Source of the DNA: Cladopsammia gracilis
Lineage: Eukaryota; Cnidaria; Anthozoa; Scleractinia; Dendrophylliidae
Assembly: GCA_022457155.1 (NCBI GenBank)
Contig: JAJGOT010000294.1
Span: forward strand, 640,001 to 704,000
Reading direction: 5' to 3'
Length of the DNA: 64,000 bases
The notes below the pieces were generated by a model, which was not told the DNA's origin, made no database searches, and saw nothing but the letters and a program-made list of their open reading frames with translations. Shown here one piece after another: positions 10,901 through 24,327 of this stretch. A program made the position numbers and the translations under genes. The number at the start of each line of letters is the position of its first letter. Positions within the stretch are counted from its first letter, which is position 1.

Positions 10901-13900
10901 AACATTTTAGAAGCAAAGTATGAAGCTAAACTGGAATTTCCTGGGGGGACAGGGGGTGCTAAACAAAAAACCTTCCGTGGGGGGAGTATGGATATTTTCT
11001 GGAACTGCACAATGAGCCTGCGCTCAACACCCCCTGGAGAGGAAATTGAATGCAGAGTGAGCAGTGAAAATTGAGCCTAGATCTTTATGCTGATTGGTGG
11101 AAAGGCTTGTTTTTTGTAATAGTTACAGTAGTTAGGGATAGGGATTAACTGGTGATCCTGCACTCTGCAGAGTTAATCAGGGGTCAATTTTAGAAAACTT
11201 TTACAGGTATAACTTACAAATGTAGCCAATTTTTTCAAGCTCTGAAACAATGGCTACACTTGTAAATTATATGTACACTTGTAAAAGGTTTATTAAATTG
11301 ACCCCAGGCAGTCTCCATACAGGTTATTATTGTGCCAATTGTGAGGTGGAAATCTTTATATTGGACAGAGAGCTTTTGCCTGTAGATTAATTGATTTTCC
11401 CATTGCTTTTATTATTTTGTAGGAGGTTGATGAAGAGGATGAACAAGCATTTGAAGCATTTATGTCGAAAGATACCCCAGCCAGAAGAACTCTGGCAGAT
11501 GTGATTATGGACAAGATCAGAGATAAGAAGACAGAAATAGAGAGCCAAATGTCTGGTATGTTTTAAAATATTTTGCAACAATAAAAAATAATAGTAAGAG
11601 TGTATTATGGTCCATTTGTCTCACAATGTAGTCACTTAGGATGTAAATCATGACATCAGGTGATGAGATCAACTGATAACATATTACCGAGCCTGTGTGG
11701 CAGGCATAAACAGGGAGGGGGTGTGAAAAAGGAGAGGAGAGAAGGGAAGGGATCGCCTGCTATAACAACCAGGCTATTAACATTACGCCCACTGGTTTCC
11801 TTGGAGTCAAAAAATGTCAACTGTGAATATGTTCACCAATCAAACTGGCACACCCTTTTATGCATCAGGCTGACTTCACACGGGAGTTTACTATGTTTAC
11901 TGCACAGATTCCCAGGATGAACAAAGGGGGTATTTATTGCAGGCATTCTTTTCCTCTCTCCCCAGTTCCCTTCTTCCCAGTGCCTGGGCCTTATTGGAGG
12001 TGTTTCTTGGTGTTGCGGTAGCCATTGCTTTTGTGTTGTGGTGTGGGTATTGTTCAGTGTCTTTTGAATCTTTTATTTTACGTCATTTGGTGATTACACC
12101 ATCCGCAACACCAAGAAACTACTCTTATGGGATACTCCACTAAACTAAATAGTCTGTCAATCCCCAAGGTTTTCATCAGAAGGGCATTATGGGATGTCCA
12201 TTTTTTGAAGCAAGACATTTCTTCAATTCAAGGTGCTCCAGTTTTCAATTTGTGGCTTAAAGTCTGTTAATACCTTACCGTACACTGAAACCTCTGATCC
12301 CCATACAAATGGTCTGAAATACATGTAGGTTAAGGTTTGTGCACTCTGTTCTGGAATTGGTTTTTAGCAGGAGCTACTCTTTTTATTATAATTATTTGTC
12401 TCTTGAGAACTGCGGTTTGATTTACCAGTAACTGAAGCAGTTCCTGGGTAACTCTGAAATAGGTTAAGGGTTTCAGGAATTGTGCTGTACACCCCCTGCC
12501 CCCACCACCACCCAAATTTTTGGGAAGTAGCCCCCCCCCCCCCCCCCCCCCCTTAAAAAAACACATGTATGTTTGTTTAGCTCACATTAAAGGAAGTACC
12601 CCAAAGTTGGAGTTTGTTTAAAAATTCCCATTTTCATTTTCATTTTGCTGTGTAACAGAAAGAACAACAACTCCACAGATGGATGAAAGACTAGTTGAAG
12701 TTTTCAAAGGGTGAGTGTAGATTTTTTTGTAAGTCATGAACATCTCTTAAGGTGATTCCTATTATTATTCGACAGTGATAGCCATTTTATCTTATAAGGA
12801 AAAGAGACACCCAAATTATTCAAGCATATTAATTACTTGATGAAAGGGGATTCCGTTAATTAATACTTCATTTTTGTTTTGTTTGTTAGAAAAAAGGACA
12901 GGTGATACATACAGACACTTAACACATTTGATAAATAAATTTGATAAATAAACAAAGATGGAAAATTTTAAGCTTGGTAATGAAATGAGAAAATATAATG
13001 ATGCTAAGCACATGGTACTTTTGATCCTAGCAGTACGCAGGATGCACGCCATAATTTATTTGAACCTATGAACCTATTGTATGGCCTAACTTGCCACAAG
13101 TCTCTTGTAGCTCAGTGGTTAGAGCATCTGACCGGTGTACGGAGGGTCATAGATTGGATTCCTGTCTGTGATTTAGACTTTTTCTTTGTTCCGTGCTCCT
13201 GACACGATAAACAATACATCTTTCTCAATACACATTTGAGCTTGGGAACTCTTGGTACTGAAGGGATTAATTTTTCTCTGTGATCTTTCATAGTGTGGGG
13301 CAGATCTTGGCTAAGTACAGATCAGGAAAGCTTCCGAAGGCATTCAAAGTGATTCCATCTCTCACGAATTGGGAAGATGTAAGTTGTAAATTTCTTTGAA
13401 CAATGTTGATCTTGCATGTTTATTTATTAAGTATGCCTTGCAAGTCAGCCTGTTATATAAGAAATAATAGAAATCAAAGTAAGCAGCAGTATAAGAATCA
13501 CATAACTCTGTTGGTGACCACTTGATTGGCATTGTTGAACTTTTGATCAATGAATTTGAACTCACTTTAAATTAATCATGATGTTCAAAAAATAAAAATA
13601 ACAATGTTCAACATCAGTGGTCCTCAAGCTGATGACAAACATACAGTTTGAAACTTTTGTTTTAGAGAGGATGATAAGATGAATGAAAATATGCAAGTGA
13701 ATAACTCAAGCATCTTTGTTTCCATACAAAGCATATAAGATATTATTGTAAGTTGTAAGTCCCCAATCGTCCCTTTTCAGTGTGTTCTGCTTTCTATCTT
13801 AGTCACACCACAAGATATGTACCTTTTAACCGCAGTTCTGACATGCAAGTCCATCTCCAGTTTTGGAAGGGCTGCTGTCTCTGTATTCCAGTCAAGTACA

Positions 13901-16900
13901 GCCTTTGCTATGTTTTTATCCCTGTTATCTTGAAATGTGGTGTAACCTTGAAATGTGGCCGGGGTGGGGGGGGGGGGGATTTCTTTTTTTTTGCAATATA
14001 AGGGGTGCCCCTCTTCTACAGCTGTAATTGTAGATATATCATTGTGTTATTGTTTGTGCATGCATGTCCTGTTATGAAATGCATAACCCTCATCCTCTGA
14101 TCCGCCCTCCAGGTGCTGTTTTTGACAGAACCTGACAAATGGAGTGCTGCAGCCATGTTCCAGGCAACCAGGATATTTGTGTCAAATTTAAATGCTAAAA
14201 TGGCTCAGAGGTTTGTAAACAACTCGAGTTTTTATTTATATCTGGTTTCGTCAAGGGCAATGTAGAGATTCAGTGTTTTCCGAGGGATCAGTCATTGTGA
14301 TTTGTTAATATATAGCTTTCCTGGTCGTTGAAAACAAAACACAGTTTGAAAAATGCACCGAGCACTCGAGGTAAACATCAATTGCATCATAATCATGCCA
14401 CCTTTTGTCATGGTCTGATCACTTGCGCTTCGGGAAACAATGCAATGTTACCCTCTGACATCAAAATTGTTGCCCACTTTCGCAAAATGTTGTCCACTCA
14501 TGGTGGGAATCAGTTTGTTTGCTAGATGTCATGTGACCATGAATTAACCAATGAACATGTGTTGTATTGAGAAAAAATCCAGCTATATAACAATGTCTCA
14601 TAATTATAATGTAAGCTTTATACAGTGATCTGTTACGTGTACATGTAGTTTACAGTGTATTCCTTTGTTTTATTTCTGTTCTTTCAGGTTTTTTAATTTA
14701 GTATTACTCCCAAGAGTGAGGGATGACATTACCGAGTACAAGCGACTGAACTACCATCTTTACATGGTAAGAAACTAAAAGTCTTGTTGTTCTTACCTTT
14801 AATCCCCGCTATCAAACTTCAAATTCTCATTTCTTGTCCCCTTATAGAAGCACACGCAGTGGGGAGAATTTGTTAAAATAACAATTAAATTCATCTTGCA
14901 TGATGATATCATTAATTCTCATGAACATTTGAGCATTTTATATTAAAAGGGGAAGTTTGAGGCTTAAAGGATTAACTGTATGATTTAAAATACAGATTGG
15001 CACTGATTTCTACCTTTTGTTTCTGTTTACAGTCTTTGAAAAAAGCTCTTTTCAAACCTGCTGCATTCTTCAAGGGAATTTTACTGCCTTTGTGTGAGGT
15101 ATGGTGTGTTGTGGAAATGACATTAAAAGGACTCAGATTAAATTTGCTCAACTTGTAACATGTAAATGTACAGTATGCTTTCTTCAGAGTAGAGTTTTCC
15201 TGGAATCAACATTTCCAGATTAAAAAAATGGATTGTACACAATTAATTTCGTGGTCACTGTTGGGAGTGGAAACGCTAAGAGAAAATTTTGAACAACTGC
15301 TTTGTTTTGGTCAACAGACACGGACATGTACCCTTCGTGAGGCCATCATTGTTGGAAGTTTGATCTCAAAGACAAGTATCCCAGTTCTTCACGCAAGTGC
15401 TGCCATGTTAAAGATTGCCGAGATGGACTATTCAGGTATTTAGTTCCCACTGGCTTGGTTGGGCATGGTATTCCTTATGACATAACTTCTACATGAGTTC
15501 TTAAAGCAATAAAAACGAAAATAGATTGTGTGGGAGAACACAACAGAGCCTGGCTCTAACTAAAGTGCGTCCTTCAAAAGAGTAATAAAAATGCACTTTT
15601 GTATTATCTTTTCTGGTTGGCTAGTGACCACATATTCTGCCACTTTCAATTTAAACTTGCTATTTATGCAATATTGCACATTTTTTCTTCTGCAAACTTG
15701 AGGCAGCAGGAAAACAAATTAAATTCAAAAACCTCAATTCTCTCGACTAACTTACTTAGTCCCATAAAGCTATACCTTAGACCATCAACAATTAAGTCTT
15801 ACTATGGTATCGATATCAGTCCATATTTTATTTAATTGCACAGGTTGTAAAAATCCTGTGCAATTGTGACTAATTTTATTGACTTTATCTGTAACTAAAC
15901 TCTCTAATAAGGCTGACAGCTAGAGCCGGTCCTGAAGGTGTCCAGCTTAGGCAGCGTTCACTGTAAAATGAATGTTTGTTACCCTGTTCGCACCAAGAAG
16001 CCAACAGCGTTCATATGTAATACCTTGGATGATGACATTAACTTGATTACCATGTTTTTAATCCAGGTGCAAACAGTATTTTCCTGCGGCAATTTTTCGA
16101 CAAAAAATATGCGTTACCCTACAGAGTGATAGATGCTGTAGTGTATCACTTTTTACGGTGAGTTTACAGTGATCTGCTTTTTGAACCTTCATTGTTTAAA
16201 TCTTCTCCTTTTTTCCTGACAACCCAGTCTTACTGTTTAACACCGGTTTTTTGTCACCCTTTGGCCTTAACATTAAATAAGGGGCACGCAACGAGAAATG
16301 TTTTGGAAAACTCTTGGAATTGTATTGTACCGTTTTTCCATATCATTCAGTTTAGTGCTTTAAAAAGGAGACTGTGAAAGCTAATATGGTTTGATCTTTT
16401 CGGATCTTTTAGCTGAATATTTCGGCGGAGAAAATTTTACGAGAGAAAGGTTTTTTATCCCTGAATTTACTAGCTTCTTTCAACTTTTTCAAAAATCCTA
16501 ACTGACCTTATTTCATATCCAAAACCACATTTTTATCCCTTCGAAAACAAAAGGTGTTAAATTTTCCGATGTTGCGAAAGTTTGAGGCGACATTTTACTA
16601 AAGAAAACCGAACAGCTTCCGAACATTTTCCGATATCACGACAGTTTGAGGGGGCATTTACTAAGAAAAACTGTAGTTTTTATAGTCTGAGTAATAGATA
16701 GGCTCGACTACTAGCCGCTGTTCGGGAAACGAGCCCGCGCTTGAGAGACCGGACGCGAGAAAGCGGCGGAAATCGAGCCCAAGTAATAGACCAATTTCGA
16801 TATATTAAAATTCATACTTGGCTCCGAGGCTTGGGGGAATAAAACAAAAGAAATCACATTGAGGTTCAGCGTTGAATTATTCATTTCTTTTGTTTTATTC

Positions 16901-19666
16901 CCCCAAGCCTCGGAGCCAAGTATGAATTTTAATACATCGAAATTGGTCTATTAAGAATTTTTAAACTGGACCCGATTGTTCGAAAGGTGGATAGCACTAT
17001 CCACCGGATAAATCACTATCCAGTGGATAACACAATGGATTTTGTTAATACTTATCCACTGGATAGTGATTTATCCGGTGGATAGCGCTATCCACCATTT
17101 GAACAACCGGGCCCTGGCTGTTAAGTGTTCTTGTTTCATCTCACATATTTTTGTTTCAGATTTTTATCCGATCAGCGTTCCCTTCCAGTGTTATGGCATC
17201 AAAGTTTACTCACATTTGTACAAAGGTAAATGAGTGTCACTTTTTAATAACGTACTGGTACTATTTCTGATAAATAAAGAATGTCAACTTCAAGGAGGCT
17301 CATACATTTAAATGAGGAAAAAGTCAATAATATCTTCAATCGAAATAAATCCTTCAACTCAGCGAAATAAAACTTTTTATTTCTTTTATTGTCACAGTAG
17401 AATCACTTGTTTATAGGTATATACATTACTTCAAGAGAAAAATAAGTTGAATTATTTTCTCTTGATTACTAACATTACTTACCATACTCTTTTTAAGAGA
17501 AAGAAAGAAAGATTATTGAAAAAAAAACTTATAGAACATAAAATATCGAATATCAAACATCATGTATGTGAAATGTATGTAAACCTTAAAATCTTCACTC
17601 CAAAATCGAAAAACAATCCTTCAACTCTTTGTGAAATAAAACTCGCTTGATCAGGGCTTACGTCACCATGACACCATTTTGAAGCACTTTCTTTACAGGT
17701 AATCTGTTCATGTTGAAAGACGTTTTGCTATTTCGAACAACAAATTTTTCTCAAATTATATGTTACATCCTGGTTAAAAATATGTATGGTAAAAACTGAT
17801 AGCGACTTGTCTGTTTTTGAGGACTTGCCTGAAAGGGCTTTTTTCACGGAAACCTTTAATATTTGTGATTATTAATTAATGTATGGTAAAAACTTCTAGC
17901 TACTTGTATGTTTGTTAGGACTTGCCTAGCCTGTTACAGGCGTTAAGATTGCGGGGACCAGCTAAAAACCGGCGCACGAACGAGCAGGGAAAATGAAGGG
18001 AGACTGGGGAGAGGAGACTTTTCGCGCCTTTTCCCTCCGTCAGCACTCCGATAAATTTCCTTCGCGCGCCCCTTTTCCTTCGCTCCCTACTAGCTGAACA
18101 CCTGGAACAGCCTAGGGCTTACCTAAAAGAAGTGTTTTAAATTTGTGATTATTTTTCTAACAGATATAAGGAAGATATATCCAGCGAACAGAAGGATGCT
18201 CTGATGGAGTTATGTCGGGTGCATGTCCACACTCAGGTAAAAAAAACTTAAAGAGAGGCGAAATGTTTTAGAGTAAATAACAGAAAGCCCTATAAGGCAC
18301 GCAGATCTTTTCAACACAGCACCCCGTTAGCTAGACCGGCTGACATGATTATCGCTCAAAACTAGAAAGCAGACACGGACAGCTGCTTCGCCCTTATTGG
18401 GGTTCATCAGCGCGTCGAAGCTGAAACACATTGAGACTCAGTGACACTTCGCCTATCTCAAATATGTCATCAGTCGTTCTGACTAGAAGAGAGCTAAGAG
18501 ATGGGACTGGCTATCAGTCACGCCACATTACGTGTGGCAAGCGGCTAAAAATCAATCTTCCCTCCCGTGAACTGATCATGACTGTACTGCGGCCAGAAAC
18601 AAACGGGAATGGCCAAGCCATCCTCCATGATCCAAACATAAATGTAATAATAGATAAAGAGCAAAGAACGTAATCAGAATTCTCAGTTCTTTGAGAACGT
18701 GCGGAGGGTGAGTTTTATTGCTTGTTTTCCACAGTAAGAGTACAGTCGACCCCGCAGGGGAGGTGTAGGGGGTACTCGACACTCGCTTGAGTAGGGAGGT
18801 GCGGATGGGCTGCTCAAACCCTGACCCTGTTTCAGACACAACTCTCTGATTTCCCTACACTGTTTAAGACAGATTTGCGATTTTTAATATGCCGCCTAAA
18901 ACATTTACAAATTGTCTCACTGGCTTTGTTGTCAATGGTAGTCAACGGAAGTGAGCGCCAACAAAATACTGGTTAAATTAATACTAGACAGGCTGTGTAA
19001 AGATACTCCGTTTAAGACAAAAAGTGATGAAATCGATACCCCGTTCAAGACAAAAAACCCTGAAAATCATTCCCGGTGTGGCCGCACGTCCCCGTTAAGC
19101 CATAGTACCCCCGGGAGGCGAACCTCTGCTCTAGGACACCTCCAAAATACAGACACAACTCTGTTACGTGCTTTTTACTTGGTCCTACAGAGAACAACGC
19201 TGGTATGTAAACTCTACATCTGTAGTACGGACACGGCTATAATAAATGTACAGCCACTTGGTCCTACAGTAACAAAAAGTCATATTACTTCCTCTTTAAT
19301 TTGAACACTAGTATAACATATTGCATGGTTTGGTATTCTTTATTTGTTAAGTACAAGGTGGATCTAACTTTTTAGTCTGATCTGCGGATGGAATTGTAAA
19401 GTGTGGCAATTCAAAGTAAAGCTACTGAGCAGTACTTTCCTGTCGTGTTGCTTATTACGCTGTACAAGGTGGTTCTAACTTTTGATCCTAAAGTGTGACC
19501 ATACAAAGGAAAGCCCTTACGTAGTACTCATCACTGCACTGTGGGAAATAAAGTGAATAAAGCTAATTTTCGTATTTTTTTTTTACCGTAGATCACGGCT
19601 GAAGTTCGTCGTGAACTGACTCATTCTAAGTCAAGAGAAGAAGAAGGAGAATCAATGGATCTGTAG
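7972..19666 (+). CDS. BYSL: Bystin (40S ribosomal subunit biogenesis factor), 13 exons
   Basis: Coding exons: 7972-8100, 9863-10087, 11423-11555, 12659-12710, 13294-13378, 14113-14210, 14688-14766, 15033-15098, 15318-15435, 16067-16157, 17160-17225, 18164-18236, 19592-19666. They total 1290 nt (429 residues plus TAG). All introns are GT-AG and the phases fit without a break, so the gene looks functional. Length matches the animal bystin family (about 430-440 residues). Recognisable conserved blocks include [93 protein letters not shown] and [16 protein letters not shown]. Bystin (yeast Enp1) acts in nucleolar and cytoplasmic maturation of the pre-40S particle around 18S rRNA processing. The N-terminal exon is Lys/Arg-rich and exon 2 is acidic, as in the family. 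Introns are loaded with MITEs and SINEs. The start ATG follows a CACT context at 7968. Confidence 0.97.
8315..8506. mobile_element. Short-TIR MITE in bystin intron 1
   Basis: Begins CAGGGCTCGACACTAAC and ends GTTAGTGTCGAGCCCTG. The interior is loosely self-complementary around the ACTGGCC...GGCCAG boxes. Confidence 0.7.
10820..11012. mobile_element. Foldback repeat in bystin intron 2
   Basis: The GTTCCAGAAAAAATCCATAC arm is matched by GTATGGATATTTTCTGGAAC, with purine-rich inner arms (GGAAATTCCTAGGGGGAGG / CTGGAATTTCCTGGGGGG). A related fragment lies near 48130-48215. Confidence 0.65.
11178..11306. mobile_element. Small foldback in bystin intron 2
   Basis: GGGGTCAATTTTAGAAAACTTTTACAGG is matched by its near reverse complement, ending AAATTGACCCC. 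No coding content. Confidence 0.6.
12528..12552. repeat. Poly-C tract
   Basis: Run of about 24 cytosines in bystin intron 3. Length in the assembly should be treated as approximate. Confidence 0.9.
13099..13225 (+). mobile_element. tRNA-derived SINE
   Basis: The head TCTCTTGTAGCTCAGTGGTT carries a good A box (TAGCTCAGTGG). About 45 bp downstream is a degenerate B box (TAGATTGGATTCC), followed by a TTTTTCTTTGTTCC...GACACGA body typical of cnidarian tRNA SINEs. It lies in bystin intron 4. The B box has lost the GGTTC core, so it is probably not transcribed by Pol III. Confidence 0.7.
16785..16953. mobile_element. Foldback MITE in bystin intron 10
   Basis: The arm TAATAGACCAATTTCGATAT...CCAAGTATGAATTTTAATACA... 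folds back almost perfectly over about 70 bp (ending ATCGAAATTGGTCTATTA), around a roughly 25-bp spacer. Confidence 0.85.
16968..17114. mobile_element. Foldback MITE (GGTGGATAG...CTATCCACC family)
   Basis: Nested inverted repeats GGTGGATAGCACTATCCACC and ATCACTATCCAGTGGATAA are mirrored around 17040. The ends resemble GGACCCGATTGTTCG / GAACAACCGGGCCC. It lies directly beside the preceding MITE. Confidence 0.8.
17930..18116. mobile_element. Diverged copy of the 4853-5116 foldback family
   Basis: Ends with AGCCTGTTACAGGCGTT and CTGAACACCTGGAACAGCCTAG. Internal GGGAGACTGGGGAGAGG and CCTTCGCTCCC blocks match the family but the arms are degraded. Confidence 0.5.
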
Positions 19667-20269
19667 ACAGCCCTGCTTGTCATCATTGTATAACTATTGA
19701 AATATTTTCCTCGCCTTCTTACTGAACAATATACGAAGGAAGACTCGGAATTTTAAAGAATCATGAAGTCATTGTTGGCCATAAGATCTCCAGATGGATT
19801 TGTCAGAGGATCCATTTGAAGTCAGCCTGTCACCGTTGTAAAAATTGTAATACTGGGTTTTGAATGTGAAGTTCACGCATGCGCCTCTTCAACCCCACCC
19901 CATGCAGGACCTGCTCCACTTTCAAAACGGCGGCCGGACGTAAAAATCCCTGGAAAGGCTTCCAAAATACTCCAAAAATCTTGGCGTCTTCGTTTCGTTT
20001 GAACAACGGTTTTAGACTGCCAGGAAACCAAATATATGAGTGGTGGGAATGAAATTAAAAAGAGAACCCCAAAGGTACCAAAATCTCGTAATAAGGGCGT
20101 AGCCCCTGTCTGGTGCTAAGGGGTACCAGGTGCTGATTAAAAAAAACATTAACAAGCATTTTCACAGCTTTTGTTAGCTTTTGTTGGCGTCAGTTGACGA
20201 ATCCATACGATTTTATTATAGTCATATACAGTACTGTCGCATAATAGAGTTTTACGTTTGACAACTGCT
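19667..20269. other. Bystin 3' flank, no further gene
   Basis: Presumed bystin 3' UTR followed by intergenic sequence. No clear canonical AATAAA can be assigned and no other coding sequence is seen. Confidence 0.4.
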
Positions 20270-20603
20270 TTGTCTTTCTTCCAGTGATTGACCCTTGTGG
20301 ATCTTAAAGATCTCTACTCACTTGTGTCTAAAACCAAATGCTCAATAAAAATTTCTGATCAAAGAACAGAATTCTTTGATTATTGCAAAGGTGTTAGGCA
20401 AGGTTGTATCCTCTCTCTCATGCTCTTTAATTTATACCTAAATGAAATCCCTTTTCTACTTGACCGAGAAGACACAGATCCTATAGTTTTACCAAACGGA
20501 TCACACCTAAACTGTTTACTCTATGCGGATGACTTAGTGTTGATTTCTCACTCAGCCAAAGGCCTAGAAAAGGCACTTTCCATTCTCTCAGAATATTGCG
20601 ATA

Positions 20604-21071
20604 CAGTAAACACCCGCATATAAGAACACATGATTTTGGAGGTTAGGCTGATCAGGTTCTCATTTTTCGGGTGCTTAGTGAAAAATCAGCCTGAAGATGT
20701 TCTTAAATTGTTCTTAAATTTTGTTGTTGGAATTCAGAACTGTAACAATGCAAAAAAAATGCTTGAGATTAAATTAGCATATTTAATGGAAAAGAAAATG
20801 TAGCACAGTACTGTATGTATCCCTACAAGTAACTATATCATTTGAAGGGAAAAAAGCTCAAAACAAATGCAAAACAGCATCACAGCTGATGAGCTGTAGT
20901 TATTTGGCAGCAGGCCTTCTGTATGATCTGAAATTTTTTTTAATGTCATCCATTTTATAAGAACATTTTATATTTCCAGGCTGATTTTGTTCTTATAAAA
21001 ATGGTGCTTTATTTGCAAAATTTCAGCCTGATGTTCTTAATCCATGTGTTCTTATATGCGGGTGTTTACTG
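20604..21071. mobile_element. MITE with TA target duplication, inserted in the LINE
   Basis: 468 bp starting CAGTAAACACCCGCATATAA and ending in the reverse complement TTATATGCGGGTGTTTACTG, flanked on both sides by TA (20602-20603 and 21072-21073). This is Tc1/mariner-like in target choice. The LINE reverse transcriptase frame is interrupted exactly here. Confidence 0.9.
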
Positions 21072-21154
21072 TAGTTGGTTGTTATCTGTGAATCCAAAGA
21101 AAACAAAAGTTATGATCTTTCGGAAGAAATATAGGAAATCAATTCTTGAAAAAC

Positions 21155-21396
21155 AAGAATTTGGTTTTATCGACTGAGTAAATAGGTAAATTAGCCACCG
21201 TAAAAAGATTCGAGAAAGCTGACATTTCGAGCGCTAGCCCTCCGTCGGAGCGAATCGATTCGTGATTCGAAACGTCAGCTTTCTCGAATCTTTTTACGGT
21301 GGCTAATTTACCTTATCGACTCAGTCGGTAAAACCAAATTCTTGTGCTTCACCCCCGCCGACGCAGCACCACAGTTTCTCTAGAAACTAACCCCAT
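21155..21396. mobile_element. Foldback/SINE-like insertion with 16-bp target duplication, inserted in the LINE
   Basis: The 16-bp sequence TCAATTCTTGAAAAAC occurs at 21139-21154 and 21397-21412. Between them lies a 242-bp element whose first 190 bp fold back on themselves (AAATTAGCCACCGTAAAAAG ... CTTTTTACGGTGGCTAATTT), followed by a non-palindromic 3' tail. A long variable target duplication and asymmetric tail point to LINE-mediated (SINE-like) insertion rather than DDE transposition. Confidence 0.75.
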
Positions 21397-24327
21397 TCAA
21401 TTCTTGAAAAACACTGTTTTCAGATTAATAAACACAAAATAGAAATTGTCAGCAATTACACTTATCTTGGAATCAACTTTTCTACTAACGGAAACTTTAA
21501 AGTCTGTAAATTAAATTCGAAAGATAAGGTAAGACGATCCTTCTTTGCTGCCCGTCGTTATTTAGATTTCTCAAAAGTACCACTTGATATCACAAATAAA
21601 CTTTTTAATTCACTTTTTCTACCCATTCTCCTTTAAGGATCGGAGGTATGAGGGATTTACGATAAAGATGATTTTAACACTTGGGAAAAAGATGTAATTG
21701 AAAAAACACATATTTTCCTTTGTAAACAATCTCTAGGAGTAAATAAGCAATGTCCAAATGTTGCAGCCAGAAATGAACTAGTAGGTAGATTATCTTTGAA
21801 ATTGTTGATGGACTCTTCTATTTTTAAATTTTGGACCCATTTACAAAAATTGTCAGATAATAATATTGCAAAACAATGTTTACACATTTCCAAAGATATG
21901 GCTGATAAAAACCAGCCGGGAATATTACAGAAAATTAAAATTTTATGCAATAAATATAATTCAAGTTCCATGATTTTAAATGAAAACAATGGTAAGGCGT
22001 TTATTTCTCACGTCATTCAAAATATGCGCAAAGCCTTAATTAATCACCAACTCTTACTTCTTAACACTAACAGAAAACTTATTTTTTACAACGCTTTTAA
22101 AACAGACACCAAAAAAGCTGAATCTTTAGATGCTATAAAAAAATCCTCTACACAGAACTGCTATTAATAAATTTCGCTTGGGGAATCATCGACTTCACAT
22201 TGAAACAGGGAGACACACTGTTCCCAAAACTCCCGAAAATTTAAGAATTTGTTCTTTGTGCCAATCTAATGAAGTTGAAAATGAATCTCATGTTATATTC
22301 TCTTGCGCATTGTATAATAAGTTTCGCTCAAAATGTTTTGACGAAGTCATTGAAAAATTAATACAGCTTTTTCAAAGACTTCGATATCAACTCAAAACTT
22401 TTGTTCCTTTTTAACAGCATTGATCCCTTTATTTGTAGATCAGTTGCTGCTGTTATTTTCAATATCATGAATTATAGATACAAAATATTATTTCATAAGT
22501 AAATTTAATTACTTGGGCGTAGCGACCAAGTATTAAAATGCAGTTTGGTCGTCCACAAATGTGCAGTATTGCGCAACTCTGGGGATGGCGGGATTGTTCA
22601 AACCTTCACCGCGATCACACGTCCGAGGCGTTTTTCGTTTTATTTGGTGGGATTCATTTAGTATTAAGTGGAAACGTGGGCAAGGATGTATAAAATAATT
22701 AGTTTATGTAACTATCTTTTCATCTTTCCGGCTCAAAATAACGAGCTTTTTTCGATCGTTGAAAACTGATCAAAACGCTTCGTGCCTGAGCAAAATTGTG
22801 TTGGCAAATGGCGCCGACAGTTCTGCGGTTCATAGTTTTCAAACGCTTAGAACTTTTTTTAGTAAACTTTCAAAACGTTTAGTGAGTTGACAGTGTATTG
22901 TTAATATATGAAACTTTTAATAAACAGTAAAAATGACAACCTTAACTTTGAAGTACTTTGATTAACGTTTGCAAATTTCTCTCGTTTGACCGCAGTGGAG
23001 TACACCTGTTTGTTGATGCGAGGCGAACGTCACAAAGTGCGAGTTGTGTTTTCTCTGTTGCATCTAACAGTTTCATATTCAATATGCGTAAGGAAATTAC
23101 TCAAGAAGACACTGCGAAAGTATTTGGCACTCGCGATTTAATTCTACGATACCTTCATGACGGAAACCCGCTAAAACATGTTTAAACGAACATGAAGAAG
23201 ATAATTTAGACGAATACATACATAGAGCTTATTTAATAAGAAGTGAACAGTGGACAGCGAAGGAAGAAATATAAGCGTGGTAGGAATCCCAATTAATTTC
23301 ACTTCTTTCGGTTGTTTGCTTTTCATTAATTTTGATTTCGTGAAGTTGAAGGAACAGAACAGCCAACTGAAACTTTGGGTGCAAAAATTCACCGCCGAGA
23401 GAAGATGTAAACAAAGCACGCGGTGTCTTGCGAGACGTTTCTTGCGAGTTTTGCTTCCGCTAGCTAGTTAGTTTCTCGGGCGAAAATAACCTTAAAGCGA
23501 TCACTTTTTCATTTATTTTTCTTTTCTGTGTTTCGGATACAGAGGAATAAAAACTGGATATATTTTCGTGTGTCTGATTGCGAGATGTTTTATGAAACAG
23601 CTGCGTTATGCGTTAGTGGAAAGGTTTCAAATTACTTTCACATTATGCAAATTGCAACATTTTTACCTCAACTGAAAAAATATATTTCAAAGGGCTAAAT
23701 TTGTTTCTCTCCTCCTAAATTATCACTTCTGTCGTTAACTTTGATTAAATGTATGTTTCATTCAAACTTTATTACAATAACGGCGGGAATACTTCCAGCA
23801 AAACTTTCAATTGAAAAAGTTGTTTTGACCTCGGGCCGGACCAGGCAATTACATCATGGCTTCGAAAAGCCACTTTGCGGCTACATTTGCATTCACTTCA
23901 AAAGTGTCGGAAACACAGACCAGCTAGTTACAAGATTTAGCTAAAACCAATAACAACCATCGGGAAACTCTGACATACGGCCTTTTTTTTTTTCAACGGT
24001 AAGTACAAAGTAGGCATCGATTTGTATTTTTCAGTATGTACTCGACTTTTGACACAGTGGACACGCTACTTTAATAATTTGCGTGCGATCTCGCACGCTA
24101 AGTGTACTGTGTCTTCTTGTTTTAGACGGTTAACGCGCTTCTTTGTTAGACTGCTCACACTATCCGAATACTCCCTATCATCAAACCGTGAAATAACGTG
24201 CGTGCAGATTCCCAAGACAATTATTCTCCAATATGCCTAATGCATCGACGCCCAAGTATACGCTCTCACAGCGTCTTGTTAGAATTAATATATGTAGCTT
24301 AGGTAATGTCATGTATAGATATGGAAA

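Larger units (their letters stand above)
20270..22500 (+). pseudogene. Non-LTR retrotransposon (LINE) fragment: reverse transcriptase C-terminal half, broken
   Basis: The first piece (about 20285-20603) encodes RT palm motifs: a GVRQGCILS box and the catalytic YADDLVLIS box. After a 468-bp MITE the frame resumes (VNPKKTKVMIF), is interrupted again by a 242-bp foldback insertion, then continues through a YTYLGI box and the RT thumb region. It ends with a cysteine-rich tail ICSLCQSNEVENESHVIFSC near 22235-22310, typical of CR1/L2-like LINE ORF2 C-termini. In-frame stops (for example near 21635) and frameshifts (near 22160 and 22380) show it is dead. The 5' half and the endonuclease are absent. 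Confidence 0.85.

Noticed and set aside
12330..12566. Gly-rich minus-strand open frame
   Set aside because: Created by the poly-C tract in a bystin intron.
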